Positions 51,801 to 60,862 of a DNA stretch of 64,000 nt are shown here, piece by piece. Each line of letters starts with the position of its first letter. Position 1 is the first letter of the stretch. The notes beneath the pieces were generated by a model that made no database searches, was not told the DNA's origin, and saw only the letters and a list, made by a program, of their open reading frames with translations. The stretch is from the NCBI GenBank assembly GCA_040217815.1, contig JBEHWI010000006.1, forward strand, positions 1-64,000. The letters are read 5' to 3'. The translations under genes and the position numbers were made by a program. The stretch comes from UBA5314 sp040217815. GTDB lineage: Bacteria > Bacillota > Syntrophomonadia > Syntrophomonadales > Syntrophomonadaceae.

Positions 51801-52589
51801 TTAACGCAGCAGGGCTACGATGATTACCAAGGCCCCGAGAGCGAAGCGGTACCACGCAAAGGGCAGGAAATTACGGGTTTGCAAAAAGCGCAGCAAAAAC
51901 CCGATACTCAGCAGTCCGACCAGGCAGGATACTACAACTCCGATGAAAAAGCTTAAATCCATCATAGCCGGATTAGCAAGCAGCTTGGGTACCTTAACCA
52001 GAGCGGCTCCGAAAATGATGGGAGTGGAAAGCAGAAATGAGAAGCGCGCTGCGCTCTCTCGAGTTAAACCGGTCAACAACCCGGCGCTCATGGTAATCCC
52101 GGAGCGGGATACGCCGGGAATGATGGCCAGGGCCTGGGATAAACCAATGACTATAGCAGTACGAAAATCCAAGCTATCCAGTTTCAAGACTTTGCTGCCC
52201 TGTCTGTCAGCCCAGAATAAAATTGCACCCATTATTATTAACGCTATACCGATCAGCACGGGTTGGCGGAACAGGGTCTCAGCATAATCTTCCAGCAGAA
52301 ATCCAGCCAGAGCCCCGGGGATGGTGGCGACCACCAGATACCAGAAGATCTTCCCTTCCTGGCTGCGAATATCCCTCACCCCGCTAATGACCAGCACCCA
52401 CCAATCTCTCCAAAAATAAGCAACTACTGCTATTAAGGTGCCCACATGCAAGGCAATATCGAAAGTGAGTCCCGCATACGGCCATTTGAACAGCCAGGGT
52501 AAAATCCACAGGTGAGCCGAACTTGATATAGGCAGAAATTCCCCCAGCCCCTGCACAATGCCCAGTATTATTGCGTGCCATAACACCAT
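51801..52589 (-). CDS. uppP: Undecaprenyl-diphosphatase UppP (BacA)
   Basis: 262 residues with about eight spans. GLGEFLPISSSAHLWI (Glu and Ser-rich motif 1) and IPGVSRSGITM (motif 2 with Arg) are complete. It recycles undecaprenyl diphosphate to the monophosphate, feeding peptidoglycan synthesis and giving bacitracin tolerance. ATG 52589 follows GAGGAGGACTTTCC-type purines. Monocistronic. Confidence 0.95.
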   Translation of the reverse strand: MVLWHAIILGIVQGLGEFLPISSSAHLWILPWLFKWPYAGLTFDIALHVGTLIAVVAYFWRDWWVLVISGVRDIRSQEGKIFWYLVVATIPGALAGFLLEDYAETLFRQPVLIGIALIIMGAILFWADRQGSKVLKLDSLDFRTAIVIGLSQALAIIPGVSRSGITMSAGLLTGLTRESAARFSFLLSTPIIFGAALVKVPKLLANPAMMDLSFFIGVVVSCLVGLLSIGFLLRFLQTRNFLPFAWYRFALGALVIIVALLR

Positions 52590-52647
52590 TGGAAAGTCCT
52601 CCTCATAGTATGTAAGTTTTTAAAATAGCCGTTTAAAAACAGCCGGT

Positions 52648-53607
52648 TTATTGTGAAGCGACATACGGCTTCATTGAATCCAAAAAGGTGTCAACGATTT
52701 CCAGGTACAGCACCGGATTGGCTTGATAGTTTTTAACATGAGTTCCTCCCGGAAACCGGATGAGTTTGGCCTCGGGGTAAGCTTTGAGCAGGCTTTCGCT
52801 GTTGGAAATCGGTATATCTATATCCTGGTCCCCGTGGATCAGGAGCACAGGGCGCCCGTTCATAAGCGGAATCTCCCCCTGGGGGCTGACCGAGCCGGGC
52901 TTTAGCCCGGTTATTAAAGGCGTGACCATAAAGAACGTCCGGTTAAAAGGGAAGTTGGGCAGTCCCGACCATACACTGAGATTATCAGCCAGGTAGGCCT
53001 TGAGATCCGCAAAGGGTGAGTCGGCTATGACCGCGGCGACCGCAGGTTCGCGAGAGCCGGCCATAATGGCCGTTGAGGCTCCCATTGAAAATCCAAACAG
53101 TATTATCTGCTCATTCAATCCGGGTTGGGCCGCCACATAGTCAATGGCGCCGAGCAGGTCCCTTACTTCATACTGCCCAACCGAAGTGAGGTTTCCTTCG
53201 GATTCTCCATTGCCTCTAAAATCAAACATCAATACATTGTAGCCGGTGTCTACTAAATGCCTGGCTATAGGCAGTATGGGCACGCCATTATTCAGGCGGT
53301 TTTCTCCGTAGCCATGGGCAAATATCACTGTTTTTTGGCTTCCCTTAGCCGGTATCAACCAGCCTTTCAGAGTCAGCCCGTCCACCCGGCTTTTAAAAAT
53401 TACATCCTGGTATTCCAAACCCAGAGTACCGGGATTGGCATCAAGGGCTTGACGCGCCGGGTGGGTTAGATTCCAACCCACATAAGCGGATATGCCGAAA
53501 ACCGCCGTTAAGGCCAGGATGATGACCAGTAGTCCGGCTATAATAATTTTGCCCCGGCTTACTGTCCTGGTATGGGCCAGGTCCGGCCTGCTACTACCCA
53601 TAGTCAA
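52648..53607 (-). CDS. Membrane-anchored alpha/beta hydrolase
   Basis: 319 residues. N-terminal span (IIIAGLLVIILALTAVFGIS), then a serine hydrolase domain: HGYGENR oxyanion loop, GFSMGAS with the nucleophilic Ser, HGDQDIDIP with the acid Asp and GGTHVKNY with the His. Similar to Bacillus YqkD-like peptidase/esterase proteins. Outward-facing catalytic domain likely. Substrate unknown. GAGG precedes the ATG. Confidence 0.87.
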   Translation of the reverse strand: MTMGSSRPDLAHTRTVSRGKIIIAGLLVIILALTAVFGISAYVGWNLTHPARQALDANPGTLGLEYQDVIFKSRVDGLTLKGWLIPAKGSQKTVIFAHGYGENRLNNGVPILPIARHLVDTGYNVLMFDFRGNGESEGNLTSVGQYEVRDLLGAIDYVAAQPGLNEQIILFGFSMGASTAIMAGSREPAVAAVIADSPFADLKAYLADNLSVWSGLPNFPFNRTFFMVTPLITGLKPGSVSPQGEIPLMNGRPVLLIHGDQDIDIPISNSESLLKAYPEAKLIRFPGGTHVKNYQANPVLYLEIVDTFLDSMKPYVASQ

Positions 53608-53771
53608 TTCCTCCCGAATTCAGGGGCCGCTGAATGATTGGCAGTCCCTTCAATCCTTTCATCATTCTATGCTACTTGGGGACCGGGTTACAAGCAGGCT
53701 TTCAAAATACCGCCTTACCGGATTCAACACACCTGGGATTACCGGGTAAGCACCGCCCCTGGCAAGCCAAA

Positions 53772-53803
53772 GGGACGCCTTTTAGCAGTACCGGCGTCCC
53801 TAT
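53772..53803 (-). terminator. Terminator after the glutaredoxin gene
   Basis: GGGACGCC/GGCGTCCC stem followed by TTTGG on the minus strand. Confidence 0.6.
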
Positions 53804-53844
53804 CCTCTGATTGTTAAACCACACGGGCTTGTATCTCATACACC

Positions 53845-54054
53845 TCAGCCACCGCCATTGAAGCCAATAGTGACCTTATCGCCGTCAACTATAACCGGGA
53901 CTTGCGCGCCTCCGGAGACTTTGATAAGTTCCTCCTTTTTATCAGGCTGCTGGGATACATTGATCTCCTGAAAAGGGATTCCCTGTTCATTTAAATACTG
54001 GCGGGCTGCCGCACAATAAGGGCACCCGGTTTTAGTGTAAATAGTCACTTCCAT
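53845..54054 (-). CDS. Glutaredoxin-like protein, 69 aa
   Basis: A thioredoxin-fold redox protein with the CPYC dithiol motif near residues 11-14 (TKTGCPYCAAAR), cis-Pro region QVPVIV and a C-terminal Gly-rich end (GFNGGG). A compact NrdH/Grx type, shorter than Grx1. Reduces disulfides. GGAGGG precedes the ATG. It lies 37 bases after a 30-aa membrane-peptide gene on the same strand, probably the same transcript. Confidence 0.9.
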   Translation of the reverse strand: MEVTIYTKTGCPYCAAARQYLNEQGIPFQEINVSQQPDKKEELIKVSGGAQVPVIVDGDKVTIGFNGGG

Positions 54055-54091
54055 GATCCGGTCCCTCCTTTATTTTCGCTCCAGGTGCTTC

Positions 54092-54184
54092 TCAATAATA
54101 TAAAACGAAAATTACGACAGCTATCACTACAGCAAATGTCACAAGTAATCCAGTTAATTTCAAGAGTGCTTTCTTGGGGTCCAT
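54092..54184 (-). CDS. 30-aa single-span membrane peptide upstream of the glutaredoxin
   Basis: ATG at 54184 follows GGGGGGAG by nine bases, a strong site. The product is MDPKKALLKLTG, then LLVTFAVVIAVVIFVLYY: a short basic head and one hydrophobic helix ending at Tyr-Tyr. The stop is TGA at 54094-54092. Too short for standard calling. It lies just upstream of the glutaredoxin gene and is likely co-transcribed. Function unknown. Confidence 0.65.
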   Translation of the reverse strand: MDPKKALLKLTGLLVTFAVVIAVVIFVLYY

Positions 54185-54253
54185 TGATCAATTCTCCCCC
54201 CTTGTATAGATACAATGCTACATCGCTTCGGTACCGTGCACCTTTAAACTCCT

Positions 54254-54988
54254 TTAAAACTCAACTATTTTTCCATCCTCGGCATACTCGCTGTGAAGGG
54301 CGTGCAGGTACTCCAGCATTTCCTGCCCCATATGGGTTATAATTACCTTCTTTGCGCCCAGGCGGCTATAATTAGCCATCAAGGTCCGGTAGTCAAGGTG
54401 ATGCTTCACTTTTTTGGCGTAGAAATACGATTCAGCCACAAATAAGTCCGCCCCCTGAGCTGCAGTGACCAGCTTGTCGGTCCAGTCAGTATCACCGGAA
54501 TAGGTAAATACTTTGCCCTGGGATTCAATCCGGTAGATCAAGTGAGTATCACTTTCACCGGATAGGGCTTCAAAAGTAGAGATGGACATTCCCGAGATAA
54601 TGAAGTGGTCAGCCGGATTTAGTTCAACTTTCACCAATTCAAAACTCAGCTTGCTTTTAAGAAAGCCTGGAAAAGCGGCCTCCATAACTTGATCAAAGCG
54701 TTTTTTAAGCCCGGTAGGCCCTATCAGAGTTATATTTTGTTTCCTCTTCTGGTTGAGCTGGGCGTCAATAATAAAATAAGGTATTCCCCCAAAGTGATCC
54801 CCATGCAGATTGCTGACTATAATCAAGCTAATCTTATTCGGATCAACTCCATATTTATTCAGGGAAACCATTGCCGAGGCTCCGCAATCAACCAGAAACT
54901 GACGTTCTCCACTTTCCACCAGGATGCAGCTCTGCAGCCTCCCCCCGCTGCCAAAGGCATCACCACTGCCCAAGAACTGAACTTTCAC
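54254..54988 (-). CDS. Metallo-beta-lactamase-fold hydrolase (RNase Z-like)
   Basis: 244 residues. FLGSGDAFGSGGR at the start and NLHGDHFGG (the first position of the usual HxHxDH is Asn), GDTDW and ITHMGQEML give most zinc ligands. Resembles COG1234-type phosphodiesterases. GTG 54988 follows GGAG by six bases; an upstream start is less supported. Substrate unknown. Confidence 0.85.
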   Translation of the reverse strand: MKVQFLGSGDAFGSGGRLQSCILVESGERQFLVDCGASAMVSLNKYGVDPNKISLIIVSNLHGDHFGGIPYFIIDAQLNQKRKQNITLIGPTGLKKRFDQVMEAAFPGFLKSKLSFELVKVELNPADHFIISGMSISTFEALSGESDTHLIYRIESQGKVFTYSGDTDWTDKLVTAAQGADLFVAESYFYAKKVKHHLDYRTLMANYSRLGAKKVIITHMGQEMLEYLHALHSEYAEDGKIVEF

Positions 54989-55251
54989 CCTGATCTCCAC
55001 CTCCGTTTCTCTACATCGCTGGCTGAAGGTCATTTTTTACCTAATCGCCCAGGTTTATTACTCCTGCTCCATACCCTGTTTTAAGCGGCTGCCATACCTC
55101 CAGCCCATAGTCTTTAGCCAACCCGCCTAATTATTATTTCTAATATCTAGCAAATATTCTTTAAACAAAGGTCTTTTCCCTGTCTGAAAGAGCTAAATCG
55201 CTTGATTAATTTATCATTATTTTCAACTATAATTCCGCTTTTTCATTTATT

Positions 55252-55689
55252 TTATTTGACGACCAGAACATGGCAGGTGGCCAGTGAGACCACACGGCTG
55301 CTCACACTGCCCAGCAGCAGTTTTTGCAGCTGGTTCAAGCCCCGGTTACCGATAATAATCAAATCAATATTATGTTTTTCAGCTTCCTGAAGGATCATTT
55401 CCGGGGCCGGACCTGAATCAATAATGACCTTGGCATTTACCCCCGGTCCCAATTGCTCCCTGGCCTTTTCGGTTATTATCTCCGCCGCTTGAATGAGTTC
55501 ATTGTGGTATTGAGCAGGAGTAAAATCAAGACTCATACCTTCCGGCATTACCCGGGGAGTGGGGAAATTCATGACGTATATCAATATTACCTCTTTTATT
55601 GCACCCTGCCGGGCCAGGTTCCCTGCTGTAGCTGCTGCTTTAAAAGAATGCTGCGAACCGTCAACCGCCACCAAAGCCTTTTCATACAT
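55252..55689 (-). CDS. Universal stress protein (UspA family)
   Basis: 145 residues. MYEKALVAVDGSQHS start, IIIGNRGLNQLQKLLLGSVS with the ATP-binding G-x2-G-x9-G-S motif, and ATCHVLVVK at the end. Soluble; often binds ATP. GGGAGGG precedes the ATG at 55689. Confidence 0.93.
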   Translation of the reverse strand: MYEKALVAVDGSQHSFKAAATAGNLARQGAIKEVILIYVMNFPTPRVMPEGMSLDFTPAQYHNELIQAAEIITEKAREQLGPGVNAKVIIDSGPAPEMILQEAEKHNIDLIIIGNRGLNQLQKLLLGSVSSRVVSLATCHVLVVK

Positions 55690-56036
55690 ACTTATCCCTC
55701 CCACAAAGCATTTGGATTCTGAAATCGTCTTGTTTTATCAACTGATCATAACTCTTTTTTCGCTATTTGTGCATATGTTCCTGGCAAAAACGGAAGATTC
55801 TTTTTGATATCTTTCGAACATGCTTCTATTCGATGAATTTTTGTTAAAAGCAATAGCACCACCCGGCGTCCGGTGTTGCACCCTTGGATTATGGTCTTCA
55901 GTCTTTACTTATATCTATCACCATAAGGCTTGTCCCAGAATTGAAAGAGGGTTGACTGGCCTGTATAAGATTAAAACAGGCAGTGATGTTAATTAGAAAC
56001 AGTAATTGCAATAAATCAGGCCTGACCCTCTATATA
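55690..56036. other. Intergenic region; inverted repeats, no gene
   Basis: AT-rich stretch with an imperfect inverted repeat between AGGGTTGACTGGCCTG (about 55948) and CAGGCCTGACCCT (about 56017), and a small GC hairpin (CACCCGGCGTCCGGTG, about 55861). The first may end the protease transcript on the minus strand. No convincing ORF. Confidence 0.35.
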
Positions 56037-57083
56037 CTAGTTCGGTTTAATCAATACCAGCTTTTTGCCGTACCATCTAATCTGGTAGCCCATGGCTGAA
56101 GCCAGTGAGCGAACCGGAGCCATCAGAAGACGTTTTTCATTTTCAAATGCGGGGTGTTCCATGACCTCCTCCACACCATCCACCAACATGGACGCAGCTC
56201 CAGCCGAGATTTCAATGCGGGAGGCCGGCCGGGCCACAGCCATATCCACAGCGGTCCAGGCTTCAAACACCTGCCACCCTCCTCCATTTTTGGCTTCAAG
56301 CCACCCGTAGGGAAGATAGGCATAACCGTCCTGACCCCAGGAGGCGCCCCATGAATTGCGCAGGATTAAGGCATCTTTTTCCGGCAGATCACCGACGATT
56401 CCCACCGCATGTCCTCCGCGAGGAAGTCCCTGGGGAAGCGGCAGCATCCCCTGTTCATCGGGGATAAAATTTTCGCTCACCATCAAAGCCAACACTAGGG
56501 GGCCCTGCTGCTGAAGGGCTTGACGAATTGCCGGAAGGGCCTGGTTTCTATCCCGATCGGCATAGCCGCATAAGCTGGCGTAAGACTGAATCTTAAAAGC
56601 CTGGGCCGCCGCCAGGGCGGGATCTGGAATTTGAGGCGTATGGGGAGCTGGAAGATCGGTTAAAAGGTGGTAGGGCATTATTTCTTCACCGCAAACGCCA
56701 TTATTTTTCAGAACCTTCAGGGCTGCTCTTGGTGTGGTCCCTTCTTCGGTCGGCATGCCGTCAATCTGTTTGCACATGCTGTACAAGAAAGCAGCAGATA
56801 GGCCTGCGGGTGGATAGTCGCCCTGAGCAATCTCTTCATAGGCTTTCAGCGTCCAGGTAGATGCGCAGGCTACACAGGACCCTCGCTCTCCCTGGTCAAA
56901 AACCGGTGGAAGTTTAGATCGATAATCAATGGCGATCGGCTCCGCCATTGACGCCCCCATTAAACGCAGGTACTGGTAATCTCTGGAGTCTTCCGGAGAG
57001 GGTAAACAAAGCAGCGGATAGCCCTCATGATAGTTCTCCAGAGTTTCCATGAAACGGCGCAGTTGATAGTATTCACCGGGCAT
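56037..57083 (-). CDS. Papain-like cysteine protease with C-terminal stalk-like domain
   Basis: 348 residues. Catalytic set: Gln-Gly-x3-Ser-Cys70 (DQGERGSCVACAS), His225 (GGHAVGIVG) and Asn243 (LRNSWGASWG). From about 285 a short beta domain (EISAGAASMLVDG; MAPVRSLASAMGYQIRW) resembles the copper-amine-oxidase N-like 'stalk' found in clostridial wall proteins. No signal peptide is seen. ATG 57083 follows AGGAGG; the open frame extends upstream without a better start. Distinct from the C1 protease at 22629-24002. Confidence 0.85.
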   Translation of the reverse strand: MPGEYYQLRRFMETLENYHEGYPLLCLPSPEDSRDYQYLRLMGASMAEPIAIDYRSKLPPVFDQGERGSCVACASTWTLKAYEEIAQGDYPPAGLSAAFLYSMCKQIDGMPTEEGTTPRAALKVLKNNGVCGEEIMPYHLLTDLPAPHTPQIPDPALAAAQAFKIQSYASLCGYADRDRNQALPAIRQALQQQGPLVLALMVSENFIPDEQGMLPLPQGLPRGGHAVGIVGDLPEKDALILRNSWGASWGQDGYAYLPYGWLEAKNGGGWQVFEAWTAVDMAVARPASRIEISAGAASMLVDGVEEVMEHPAFENEKRLLMAPVRSLASAMGYQIRWYGKKLVLIKPN

Positions 57084-57273
57084 AAAATCGCCTCCTGCTA
57101 TTTTGTTTCTGATGGTCAGGCCCAAGCTGAATCTGGCCCATCGATACAATTCAGGTATATTCCCATGGGGCCATGTAAATGCCTGAAGTGGCATCAACCG
57201 TGCCGGAGTTATTTACTTTTTAAGAAACTGAAGGAAAATTGAGAAGAGTTCGATTTCAAGGAAGGTAATGTGA

Positions 57274-58011
57274 TCAGCTTTTGGGAGCAGGCAGGGTTTT
57301 TTTCACCCGCTGCCCATTTTGGTCGACTTCCGAATAACCAATAATACCATTGTGGTCCCAGTATTCAACGAAATACAATCCGAAAGCAAACGGGGACTTC
57401 AGCAAGACTCTGGAATCTTTGGAACCCACCGTATACATCCGGATGGTTATAATATTGTTATTTTTATCTTTCTCCAGGTTGGCCGCTGCCAGTCGGTTGC
57501 CGTCCGGACTCCATACCGGCAGTAAAGTGCTGCTGATGGGAGGTGCCTGCACGGCCAGCGTATCGGTCCGGATTATTTTACTGGTGGTTCCCTCCCCGGA
57601 CTTTTCACTTAAAAGCACAAAGTTATTATTGGGAGACCAGAACATCCCCTGGGTATTTGAACTGTAATCTCCCAGAACCCTTTCCTTGCTTTCTCCCGCC
57701 TTCTTAATAAATATTTTGCTTATTGCGCCATTTTTGCGTACATAAACGGCGCTTATCCCATTGGGAGCCCATGTTATCTGGGATACCGATTTATCTTCAT
57801 GCAATTCCTTTTCCAGGGCCTGCTTGGCCGGACTCCACTGCATGGGTAAAAGCTCCCGGTTAAGCTCTGCGGCTTGGGCAGCCTGATTTTTTCTCATTAT
57901 ATTTTCGCATTGGACTTTAAAGTAATAGCGAAGGCTCCCTCCCATAAGGGCAACCGGCAGAATAGCCACCAGCAGCCAGATAAGGAGTGTTCGCCGGTAA
58001 ATACAGATCAT
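57274..58011 (-). CDS. TolB-like beta-propeller protein, membrane anchored
   Basis: 245 residues. N-terminal span (LLIWLLVAILPVALMGGS), then WD/TolB-style blades: QITWAPNGISAVYVRKNG, MFWSPNNNFVLLSEKSG, LPVWSPDGNRLAAANLEKD. A propeller on the outer face of the membrane, or a lipoprotein-like display protein. AAGGAG precedes the ATG. Ligand unknown. Confidence 0.75.
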   Translation of the reverse strand: MICIYRRTLLIWLLVAILPVALMGGSLRYYFKVQCENIMRKNQAAQAAELNRELLPMQWSPAKQALEKELHEDKSVSQITWAPNGISAVYVRKNGAISKIFIKKAGESKERVLGDYSSNTQGMFWSPNNNFVLLSEKSGEGTTSKIIRTDTLAVQAPPISSTLLPVWSPDGNRLAAANLEKDKNNNIITIRMYTVGSKDSRVLLKSPFAFGLYFVEYWDHNGIIGYSEVDQNGQRVKKTLPAPKS

Positions 58012-58167
58012 AGGGTTCTCCTTGCAATGGATGATCAGATAGTATATTTATTATAGCCCGCTAAAAAATGAAAAAAGTAGTTATTTATGTGTAGTCATAA
58101 AGTGGCATAATGATCTATTCTTGATTAACTATACAAAATTAAAATGACAGGGAGAAGAAACCCCTTT

Positions 58168-58689
58168 ATGAAATCTTCGTACCGCAAACCCCGGCCGGTA
58201 ATCAAGCTTCCCCGCACCACCCTGGACAATTACCTGGAAACGGTAAGCGTTCTGGGGCTTTTCGCCATGGTATACCTGCTGGCCAGGTACTGGACTGGAC
58301 TCCCCTCCATAGTACCCACTCATTTCGGAGCTGCCGGCCAGCCCGACGGTTGGGGCAGTAAGACCAGTCTTTTTGTCAACCTGGGCCTGGGCTTGTTTTT
58401 TTACCTGGGATTAACCGTTCTATATAGATTTCCTCATATCTACAACTATTTATATACCATAAACGAGGCCAATGCCCAAGTCCAATACCGGTTGGCGCGC
58501 AGCCTGGTAAGCGGGCTCAAAGCCGGCGTTATCCTCATATTCACCTATGGCGAATGGGCTACTATTCAGACCGCTTTAGGGCAAAGTACCGGGTTGGGGC
58601 CCTGGTTTGTGTTTATAGTTATGGTTTTCTCCTTGGGCCCTATTCTATTTTACCTCTATAAATCGTATCAAGCTGAACACCAGGCTTGA
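58168..58689 (+). CDS. DUF1648-domain membrane protein
   Basis: 173 residues. The DUF1648 signature PSIVPTHFGAAGQPDGWGSK is quoted here in parts (PTHFGAAGQPDGWGSK) and sits after the first span; three further spans follow. Family members occur with stress or immunity-type regulators in Bacillus. ATG 58168 is nearer to GGGAGAAG than the alternative at 58144. Function unknown. Confidence 0.8.
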   Translation: MKSSYRKPRPVIKLPRTTLDNYLETVSVLGLFAMVYLLARYWTGLPSIVPTHFGAAGQPDGWGSKTSLFVNLGLGLFFYLGLTVLYRFPHIYNYLYTINEANAQVQYRLARSLVSGLKAGVILIFTYGEWATIQTALGQSTGLGPWFVFIVMVFSLGPILFYLYKSYQAEHQA

Positions 58690-58723
58690 TTACGGGAAGC
58701 ATTACATAAGGGGGGTATGACCG

Positions 58724-59542
58724 ATGGCAAGCTTCCATTTCCACTCGAGCGTGAAAGTAGACCGCATCTCCGAGCAAGAACTCAAAGCTGAGTGCGTAGT
58801 TCTCAGCACTAACAGGGAATCCCGGGGATGGCTCATTACCGACGTTCAGGGTTTGAAGATCAGCCAGGCGGGATGGGCCGATTATCGCAAAGCCGGGGGC
58901 AGCGCCCGTTCCGGAAACATCCCGAAACTGATAGGGGTTGAAGCTTTCCTGGATGCCGGCCCTCATTTAAAAAGAGCTCTGCCCTCCAGGGAACAGGAGC
59001 CCATCCGCGATCTCATTTCGGAATGCATCCGCGGCCTGGTTCAGGCTGAAACCTTTTTCTTTAGAGAACGCGGTTACTTAAGCGCTGCCCAGTATGACAG
59101 CTACTGGGAAGAAATGTACCTCAATGGCTGTTATTACTACAGCCATCTGGACGAGGTGGAAAAGCCCTGGCTGGACTACGTCGGCTATACGCAGCGTTCC
59201 GCAAATCTGTTTAACCGGGTTCATTCATTGGTAATCCACCGGGAGCCAAATGGCTGCTACAGCTTGAACGCTTCTTTTATTGATTCTTTCCATGAACTGG
59301 GCGTCCGCCTGGGGATGGATACCGACGGAATTATTCTGCTTTCCGAGGCCTCCTACAACCGGGCGCCAGATAAAATATGCTGGTACAACACCCGCCACCT
59401 GAAAAAGCTTCTCGGTCTTCGCCTGTTAGATTTAAGCAAAAAAGATCTGGCCTCCCTGGCCGGAGGGGCCCAAGGGTGCAATCACCTGGTAGACATCCTG
59501 TACGACGCCTGCCGAGCCATGGCGGAATTTCTAGCACTATGA
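58724..59542 (+). CDS. DUF2889-domain protein
   Basis: 272 residues. The C-terminal GCNHLVDILYDACRAM (about 252-267) is the DUF2889 signature with Cys and His; the N-terminal half matches the family's beta-rich start (SVKVDRISEQEL, GWLITDVQGLKIS). Soluble. AGGGGGG precedes the ATG. It is convergent with the radical-SAM gene, 9 bases apart. Function unknown. Confidence 0.78.
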   Translation: MASFHFHSSVKVDRISEQELKAECVVLSTNRESRGWLITDVQGLKISQAGWADYRKAGGSARSGNIPKLIGVEAFLDAGPHLKRALPSREQEPIRDLISECIRGLVQAETFFFRERGYLSAAQYDSYWEEMYLNGCYYYSHLDEVEKPWLDYVGYTQRSANLFNRVHSLVIHREPNGCYSLNASFIDSFHELGVRLGMDTDGIILLSEASYNRAPDKICWYNTRHLKKLLGLRLLDLSKKDLASLAGGAQGCNHLVDILYDACRAMAEFLAL

Positions 59543-59551
59543 AGCAGGCCA

Positions 59552-60580
59552 TTACTTCCAAAGGTGCTTGAACCAGCCCGGCTTAACCAGCATGGCCGGC
59601 AGGGAAGTCCCGTTTTCCCTGGGCAACTGCGATCTGGCAATGGAATCGGCAATCCAGCAGCCCGGGTCGGGCTCAAACGGACTGCCCTTCAGGGCGTAGG
59701 CCAGACAGCGCAGGCCTCCGTCGCAGATTTCCCGGTACAAACAGGAAGCGCAGGGGGCGCAGCTTCTCTGGCGCAATTCTTCAAAGCAGGAGCCCTGGTA
59801 TATATCTTCCAGGCTGGTTTCATGAAGGTTTCCGGCCACTATGGGCAGACGCCGGCAGGGCAGAACTTCTCCGCCTGGCAGGATAGCCAGCAGGTTTCGG
59901 CCCGCTTGACAGCGGTAAGGTTGACCACCAGCCAGGAACTGTAGCGCCCGATCCAGGGCTACCCGGTTTTTATTCATCATCATAAACAGATCTCTGGTTT
60001 CCATAGAGCTGAGGCTGCCCAGATCAGCGCCGGCTCCAGCCGGTATGAGGCGGTCCACCCAAACTTTGTCTACCTTAAGTTTGCGGCCCAGGCGGACTAC
60101 ATATGGCAAATCTTTATAGTTTTCACGGTGGGCGGTAAAGGAAATCAAAACCCGCAGACCGGCTTCAACCAAATTTGCAATGCCTTCCACGGCCCGGGCG
60201 AATGTGCCCGGGCCGCGTATATTATCGTGGGTTTTCTCCCGTCCTTCAATGCTTACCTGAATAAAGCGGGGCTTCAATTGGGTCAGGCGCCCGGCCGTCC
60301 CCCGGTCAATCAGGGTGCCGTTACTCAACACTGCGAAACGACAGTTCAATTCTTCCAGCAGGGTGTAAAAGCCGGGATGTAATAAAGGCTCACCCCCGGT
60401 TATGGTAAGCATGCCTGGGCGATGCTCCAGAAATAACTCCACCTGCCGCCTTACCTCATCCAGTTCAACGGCCGTCGCCTCAGCCCGGCTATCTTCCTGA
60501 TAGCAGTGCCGACAGCGGCAATTGCATCGTTCGGTGATATGCCATTGGATGGTAAATCTGGGTTCCTCCACATCCGCCAC
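59552..60580 (-). CDS. Radical SAM protein with SPASM-like C-terminus
   Basis: 342 residues. Radical SAM cluster: Cys19, Cys23 and Cys26 (CNCRCRHCY), then GGEPLLHP and VSIEGREKTHD. The C-terminal part has YRCQAG, LPCRRLPI, CAPCASC, ICDGGLRCLAY and DPGCW, a Cys set like SPASM/twitch proteins that modify peptides or cofactors (PqqE, AhbC, AhbD relatives). No precursor-peptide gene is evident nearby. GTG start at 60580 with GGGAGG. Substrate unknown. Confidence 0.87.
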   Translation of the reverse strand: MADVEEPRFTIQWHITERCNCRCRHCYQEDSRAEATAVELDEVRRQVELFLEHRPGMLTITGGEPLLHPGFYTLLEELNCRFAVLSNGTLIDRGTAGRLTQLKPRFIQVSIEGREKTHDNIRGPGTFARAVEGIANLVEAGLRVLISFTAHRENYKDLPYVVRLGRKLKVDKVWVDRLIPAGAGADLGSLSSMETRDLFMMMNKNRVALDRALQFLAGGQPYRCQAGRNLLAILPGGEVLPCRRLPIVAGNLHETSLEDIYQGSCFEELRQRSCAPCASCLYREICDGGLRCLAYALKGSPFEPDPGCWIADSIARSQLPRENGTSLPAMLVKPGWFKHLWK

Positions 60581-60862
60581 AGCCCGGGCACCTCCCTTAG
60601 CAACCCATACCTAAAGCTTCCTGACTAATATTTCGGTTTGCTCCGATAAAAACCTCCCCAGGGCATTATATCAAGCATCAGATTTTACGCTGCATGTAGA
60701 TATATCGGGTTAATAACCCATCAGAATCACCTTTTGAAATGACTGTCTGAAACCGAAAAATATGATAAATTCATCTATCGGTAATTCTCGGGAATTGTGC
60801 TACATATCCATGTAAAAACCTTCAGTCCGGGTGGGCTGAACAACAAGGAGTTGGGGAGTTCA
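60581..60862. other. Divergent promoter region
   Basis: On the minus strand TTGATATAAT (about 60664-60673) looks like a -10 for the radical-SAM gene, followed by GGGGAGG with no start codon at useful distance. On the plus strand a gap leads to GGGGAG before 60863. An upstream in-frame extension of the propeller gene (60797) is not needed. Confidence 0.3.

Noticed and set aside
60600..60672. GGGGAGG followed by a short frame beginning ATC and ending GMGC, upstream of the radical-SAM gene
   Set aside because: It would need an ATC start codon; no ATG, GTG or TTG is available, so a precursor peptide cannot be supported.
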